Below are positions 6,870 to 10,318 of a stretch of 10,318 bases of DNA, in pieces (the first letter of the stretch is position 1; each line of letters begins with the position of its first letter). A model generated the notes under the pieces. It made no database searches. It was given only the letters and a program-made list of their open reading frames with translations, and was not told the DNA's origin. The stretch is from Flavobacteriaceae bacterium (lineage in GTDB: Bacteria > Bacteroidota > Bacteroidia > Flavobacteriales > Flavobacteriaceae), in contig JAESTG010000088.1 of the NCBI GenBank assembly GCA_016763715.1, forward strand, positions 1-10,318, written 5' to 3'. The translations under genes and the position numbers were made by a program.

Positions 6870-8223
6870 TGGAAAAGAGTTTTGTTTCTGGTGTTTTGTG
6901 TTGTAACCGTAAATCGAAGGGGAGGCATATATTTCGAACAAAAGGGCGGCCTTTTTTAGTAATAGTGATTCCGTTTGAATGTATATGTATTAATCCATCA
7001 CTCTCAGGTTCCTTAAGCTTTGAAAGCACTTGTGGTAATTCTGGAAACAAAGCATCAGGTTGATTCCATGAAGTTTCGAAATGACACATTAAATTTTGAA
7101 TATGCTTTCTAATAACGAGATCTTCTTCTGTAAGGATATGACCCCGAAATATGGGTAGTATATTATTCTCTATAAGACTATAATAAGACTCTAGTCCTTT
7201 TACATTTTGAGCAAAACTATACCAGCTATCACTAATAGCTGAAACACCTAAGCCAAGCATCAATTGTGTTTTACTTGAATTATATCCCATGAAGTTTCGA
7301 TGAATCTTCCCTTTTAATTGTGCTTCGTATAAAGCATCCGTTTTTAAGGCAAAGTGATCCATTCCTATTTCAACATATCCCGCTTTTATTAATAGTTCTT
7401 TTCCAGTTTCATACTGAAGTCTTTTGTCTTCAGCTGAAGGGAGATCTTCATTTTTAAAACCACGCTGACCATTACCTTTTATCCAAGGCACATGAGCATA
7501 ACTATAAAATGCAATACGATCTGGTTGCAATTCAACGGTCTTTGTGATGGTATAAATCACATGATTTAGTGTTTGAAATGGGAGTCCAAATATAATGTCA
7601 TGCCCAACAGAAGTGTACCCTAATTCTCGTGCCATTTGAGTTACCTTCTGCACATTTTCAAAAGGCTGTATTCGATGAATAGCTTGCTGTACTTCTTTAT
7701 TATAATCCTGTACTCCATAGCAGACACGTTTAAAACCATATTGCGCTAGAGTCTTCAAATGCTCTTTGGTTGTATTATTTGGATGCCCTTCAAAACTAAG
7801 TTCACATTCCTCGGTTTTTTTTGCAATCGTAAAAATACCTGACATCAATCGGTCCAAATGTTCAGCAGAGAAAAAAGTAGGAGTCCCGCCACCGAAATGT
7901 AGTTGATTGACAACGGGTTTTTTATCAAAAAGTTCTGCATAAAGGCGTAATTCTTTTATGACCGCTCTGATGTATGGAATTTCAACTGTGTGGTTTTTAG
8001 TAATTCGTTTGGTGCAACCGCAAAAAGTGCACATCGATTCACAGAATGGTAAATGAATGTAAAGGCTTATGCCTTCCTTTTCATTACTTTCTTGGAAGCT
8101 CTGTTTTAGTGTTTCTTTCCATTGTTTTAGGGAGAAAGAGGCATCGTCCCACAAGGGAACAGTTGGGTAGCTGGTATATCTGGGCCCTGGAACATTATAT
8201 TTTGATACAAGAGATGAGCACAT
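6859..8223 (-). CDS. hemN: oxygen-independent coproporphyrinogen III dehydrogenase (HemN)
   Basis: HemN is a radical-SAM enzyme that converts coproporphyrinogen III to protoporphyrinogen IX without oxygen, in the cytoplasm. The protein opens with LVSKYNVPGPRYTSYPTVP. It carries the 4Fe-4S motif CESMCTFCGC, with Cys61, 65, 68 and 70 when started at the ATG at 8223. A conserved Tyr55 in LYIHLPFC and LHFGGGTPTF, a SAM-binding glycine motif, are also present. This start gives 454 residues, close to the E. coli length of 457, and places the cysteines one residue off the E. coli numbering. An in-frame TTG at 8262 would add 13 residues unlike the family and is less likely. It faces the cbb3 operon tail to tail; both serve life at low oxygen. 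Its stop codon lies in the right direct repeat. Confidence 0.95.
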   Translation of the reverse strand: MCSSLVSKYNVPGPRYTSYPTVPLWDDASFSLKQWKETLKQSFQESNEKEGISLYIHLPFCESMCTFCGCTKRITKNHTVEIPYIRAVIKELRLYAELFDKKPVVNQLHFGGGTPTFFSAEHLDRLMSGIFTIAKKTEECELSFEGHPNNTTKEHLKTLAQYGFKRVCYGVQDYNKEVQQAIHRIQPFENVQKVTQMARELGYTSVGHDIIFGLPFQTLNHVIYTITKTVELQPDRIAFYSYAHVPWIKGNGQRGFKNEDLPSAEDKRLQYETGKELLIKAGYVEIGMDHFALKTDALYEAQLKGKIHRNFMGYNSSKTQLMLGLGVSAISDSWYSFAQNVKGLESYYSLIENNILPIFRGHILTEEDLVIRKHIQNLMCHFETSWNQPDALFPELPQVLSKLKEPESDGLIHIHSNGITITKKGRPFVRNICLPFDLRLQHKTPETKLFSMTV

Positions 8224-8270
8224 GGGATTACAATTTCTCTCAAAAATATCATGCTTAGCCAATCTAAAGT

Positions 8271-8284
8271 ATGATAAATGTCAC
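8271..8284 (-). promoter_or_regulatory. Fnr/Crp-type palindrome upstream of hemN
   Basis: On the - strand this reads GTGACATTTATCAT. It has the TGA-N6-TCA core of Fnr/Crp-family sites (Fnr consensus TTGAT-N4-ATCAA) and matches 7 of the 10 defined bases. It lies 48 bp before the chosen hemN start, and hemN is a common target of Fnr-type regulators. No regulator gene is in the window, and short motifs like this arise by chance in AT-rich DNA. Confidence 0.35.
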
Positions 8285-8292
8285 TTTTGTTA

Positions 8293-8326
8293 AACAAAAA
8301 AGTGAACCCTTTGTAGAGTTCACTTT
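8293..8326 (-). terminator. intrinsic terminator downstream of tRNA-Ala
   Basis: Read on the - strand, AAAGTGAACTCT (8326-8315) pairs with AGGGTTCACTTT (8310-8299) around the loop ACAA. That gives 12 pairs, one of them G-T. The 3' arm runs on into further T residues and TTTGTT. It begins ten bases after the encoded CCA of the tRNA and ends upstream of hemN, so it should separate the tRNA transcript from hemN. Confidence 0.8.
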
Positions 8327-8335
8327 CTAATTTAC

Positions 8336-8412
8336 TGGTGGAGAAGATGGGAGTCGAACCCACGACCTCTTGACTGCCAGTCAAGCGCTCTAGCCAACTG
8401 AGCTACATCCCC
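8336..8412 (-). tRNA. tRNA-Ala(GGC)
   Basis: All four stems can be folded over 74 bases (8412 down to 8339), with CCA encoded at 8338-8336. The acceptor GGGGATG pairs with CTTCTCC with one U-U mismatch. The third pair is G3:U70, the identity element for alanine. The D arm is GCTC with GAGC. The anticodon arm CTTGA/TCAAG encloses the loop CTGGCAG, giving anticodon GGC. The T arm GTGGG/CCCAT holds TTCGACT. The gene is transcribed toward hemN and is followed by an intrinsic terminator. Confidence 0.96.
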
Positions 8413-8507
8413 TTGTCCTTTATATACTATGCCTACTATGGCTTTACACCTTTTTAGCAACTGTGCATTTCTATGCAAAGCTGCGCAAATATATACATTT
8501 TAAGGTA

Positions 8508-8533
8508 AAAACCCACCACTAAAACCCACCACC
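8508..8533 (+). repeat. 13-bp tandem repeat AAAACCCACCACY
   Basis: AAAACCCACCACT (8508-8520) is followed at once by AAAACCCACCACC (8521-8533), with only the last base differing. The unit is strongly strand-asymmetric in C and stands out from the AT-rich surroundings. Its role is unknown. A protein-binding site, such as a recombinase arm site left by an element near the tRNA, is one possibility. Confidence 0.6.
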
Positions 8534-8675
8534 AATTAATTATATAGAATTCATTTTATATCAATTTAGAAAGTGATATTAGTCCTGATTTATGCTAATG
8601 CCATTCCCGGTTTTTGACATTCCTTGTGTTTGTAGGAATAATCAAATTTAATTTAAATAAACAACTTATCTTAGT

Positions 8676-8714
8676 CCTCATATAAGAGGTATATAGTTAC
8701 CAGTAACTATATAC
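8676..8714. repeat. adjacent inverted repeats upstream of the serine hydrolase
   Basis: CCTC-ATATAA-GAGG (8676-8689) is followed directly by a perfect 12-bp inverted repeat, GTATATAGTTAC (8689-8700) and GTAACTATATAC (8703-8714), with only CA between the arms. The pair ends 31 bases before the ATG at 8746. The near-zero spacer suits a dimeric-protein operator or a cruciform recombination site better than an RNA hairpin terminator, and no T-run follows. Confidence 0.7.
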
Positions 8715-8745
8715 ATACGTTAGCACCAATTAAAAACATAGAACT

Positions 8746-10318
8746 ATGAGAAAATATTTTCTATTATTAATACTCTGTCCTTTTTCTGTAATCTCATTTG
8801 GACAGGTTAAAGAAAGTCAATCAATAGACAGCATATTTATAGAATGGAATAAGCCTGACGTACCTGGTTGTGCATTAGGAATTATTAAGGATGGAAAGCT
8901 GATATATTCTAAAGGATATGGAATTGGCGATTTGGAACACGACATAGAAATAACTCCATCATCTGTTTTCTATATTGGTTCTGTTTCTAAACAGTTTGTG
9001 ACTTTTAGCATTTTACTTCTTGAAGAACAAGGGAAATTAGATTTAGATGATAGAATTCAAAAATACCCACCTGGTTTTCCAGAATACGATACTCCTCTAA
9101 CCATTAGGCATTTTATACATCATACAAGTGGCGTTAGAGACTATTTAACCATGATGTATTTAAAAGGTAGAAACTATCTCGATAATACAGATGTAGATGA
9201 GGTCTATGAACTTATAAAAAGCCAGAAAGAATTAAATTTTTCTCCTGGCGAAAAATATTTATATAGTAATTCTCGTTATTTCATGCTTGCAATGATAGTT
9301 GAAAAAGCAGCAGATCAATCCTTAAAAATATTTGCCCATGAAAATATTTTTCAGCCGTTAGGTATGAGAAATACGCTTTTTTATGATGATAACACTGATC
9401 TGATTAAAAATCGCGTTTTTAGTTATTCAAAGAAAAATAATGAAGAGGGTTTTAACAATTTGATTATGAGATTTGATCTTGTTGGTTCTGGTGGAGTATA
9501 TTCAAATATAGAAGACTTATTTTTATGGGATCAGAACTTTTAGAACAACAAACTTGGAAAAGGTGGACAAGATATTATTAAAAAAATGCATGAAGAAGGT
9601 CTTTTAAATAGTGGAGAAAGTAGTGGTTATGCTTTTGCATTGAATAACGGAACTTATAAGGGATTAAAAACAGTTAGTCACGGTGGATCACTTGCTGGCT
9701 ACCGAGCACAATTAATGCGTTTTCCCGAAGAAAAATTCTCTGTAATTATATTGGCAAATAGAGGAGATGCAAACCCAACAAGTAAGTCCTTTCAAATTGC
9801 TGACATTTTACTGAAAGATAAATTTGTAGAAGAATCTCCGAAGAAAGAAATTAAGACAAACACTGCAAATATCGTAGAGGAGTTTACCGTTAATCAATTA
9901 ACTGGCAATTACGAAAGACGAGCTGGAATTGTTTTAGAAATAACTGTAAAAAATGATTCTCTTCATGTCGTACAAAATTGGAATAATTCTTCTTACAACA
10001 TTATTAATACTTCTGGAAACACTTATGAAATACCAAACAACGTTTCTATTCAATTTATGTTTTCAGAATTTAAAGATGATTATACTCAATCACTTACAGT
10101 TTTTCAAAATGGAAATGAAAACATATGGAAGAGAAAAGAGGAATTAGATCTTTCTTCCCTGAACATGGAAGACTATACTGGAAATTATTATAGTGAAGAG
10201 TTAAACATCACGTATTTGCTCTTTTTAGAAGATGAAAAGTTAAAATTAAAAATTGCCAATTATGACGCACAAGAACTAAACATTTATGAAACTGATACTT
10301 TTACTTCAGATGGTAACC
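8746..10318 (+). pseudogene. class C beta-lactamase-like serine hydrolase interrupted by one in-frame TAG; 3' end outside the window
   Basis: The N terminus is a signal peptide (about residues 1-20, ending SFGQ). The beta-lactamase/PBP4*-type domain shows the nucleophile motif SVSK (Ser79, Lys82), YSN at 173-175 and HGG at 312-314, the usual KTG-box equivalent. Codon 266 (9541-9543) is TAG, yet the same frame continues without another stop to the window end. The continuation includes SHGGSLAGYRAQLMRFPEEKFSVIILANRGD and C-terminal stretches (QLTGNYERR, MEDYTGNYYSEEL) like those of DUF3471-type tails. The stop removes the HGG box, so the 265-residue product should be inactive. Read as one gene, it belongs to the large serine hydrolase family of esterases, peptidases and lactamases; the substrate cannot be told. 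A TAT or TAC codon changed by one base, or a sequencing error, would explain the break. Confidence 0.85.
9541..9543 (+). other. in-frame nonsense codon (TAG) inside the serine hydrolase
   Basis: TAG lies between FLWDQNF and NNKLGKGGQD in an otherwise open frame of more than 520 codons. An in-frame ATG at 9586 could start the downstream half, but no separate signal peptide or SxxK motif would then be present. Confidence 0.85.

Larger units (their letters stand above)
8413..8745. other. intergenic region between tRNA-Ala and the serine hydrolase
   Basis: No gene is visible in these 333 AT-rich bases. The stretch must hold the tRNA promoter on the - strand and the promoter of the serine hydrolase on the + strand, but neither can be placed with confidence. 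It contains short palindromes at 8464-8477 (TGCAT/ATGCA) and 8619-8639 (ATTCCT/AGGAAT), a tandem repeat at 8508-8533 and a cluster of inverted repeats at 8676-8714, listed separately. Confidence 0.6.

Noticed and set aside
8224..8262. N-terminal extension of HemN from a TTG codon at 8262
   Set aside because: The 13 extra residues are unlike the family, while the ATG at 8223 gives the usual length and cysteine positions.
8370..8386. tRNA read as tRNA-Gly(GCC), taking GCC from the + strand
   Set aside because: Folded on the - strand the loop is CTGGCAG, anticodon GGC, and the acceptor has G3:U70, so it is alanine.
9953..10147. + strand frame of 64 residues, hydrophobic
   Set aside because: It overlaps the in-frame continuation of the serine hydrolase in another frame and is best seen as its shadow.
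1..10318. CRISPR array, insertion sequence or transposase
   Set aside because: No regularly spaced repeats of 20 bases or more, no transposase or integrase motifs, and no terminal inverted repeats were seen at the island ends.

Overview
The window suggests a low-GC member of the Bacteroidota, most likely a flavobacterium. The cbb3 oxidase genes are laid out in the Bacteroidota style: a CcoO part that looks like the tail of a fused CcoNO, a short CcoQ, a mono-haem CcoP, then CcoG, CcoH and a TauE/SafE-like membrane protein. Genes abut or overlap by a few bases, and the serine hydrolase carries a typical flavobacterial signal peptide ending in SFGQ. This assignment is inferred from protein character and gene order only.

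Region 1 (1-4630, + strand) is the 3' part of a cbb3-type cytochrome c oxidase operon. It holds the CcoO portion (cut by the window edge), ccoQ, ccoP, ccoG, ccoH, a UreH/TauE-like membrane protein and an unlisted 52-codon single-span membrane protein. The first genes make the high-affinity terminal oxidase; ccoG and ccoH serve its assembly and copper supply.

Region 2 (about 4663-6869) looks like a small inserted island. It is bounded by an exact 14-bp direct repeat, GCATCAAACCGTCA, whose right copy contains the stop codon of hemN. Inside are a TIR-domain protein with one membrane span and an external C-terminal half, whose 5' part is clearly more GC-rich than its neighbours, and a frameshifted double helix-turn-helix regulator on the other strand. 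No integrase or transposase is visible. Without the island, the cco operon and hemN would face each other tail to tail with only about 30 bp between them.

Region 3 (6859-8412, - strand) holds hemN, the anaerobic coproporphyrinogen III dehydrogenase, which fits the low-oxygen theme of the cbb3 operon. An Fnr/Crp-type palindrome lies just upstream. Further upstream are a strong intrinsic terminator and a tRNA-Ala(GGC) gene with encoded CCA and the G3:U70 identity pair.

Region 4 (8413-10318) is an AT-rich intergenic stretch with a 13-bp tandem repeat and a perfect 12-bp inverted repeat. It is followed by a secreted class C beta-lactamase-like serine hydrolase interrupted by a single in-frame TAG, whose reading frame otherwise stays open to the window end.

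The best candidates for something new are the membrane-spanning TIR protein and the site at the hemN 3' end into which it seems to have been inserted.
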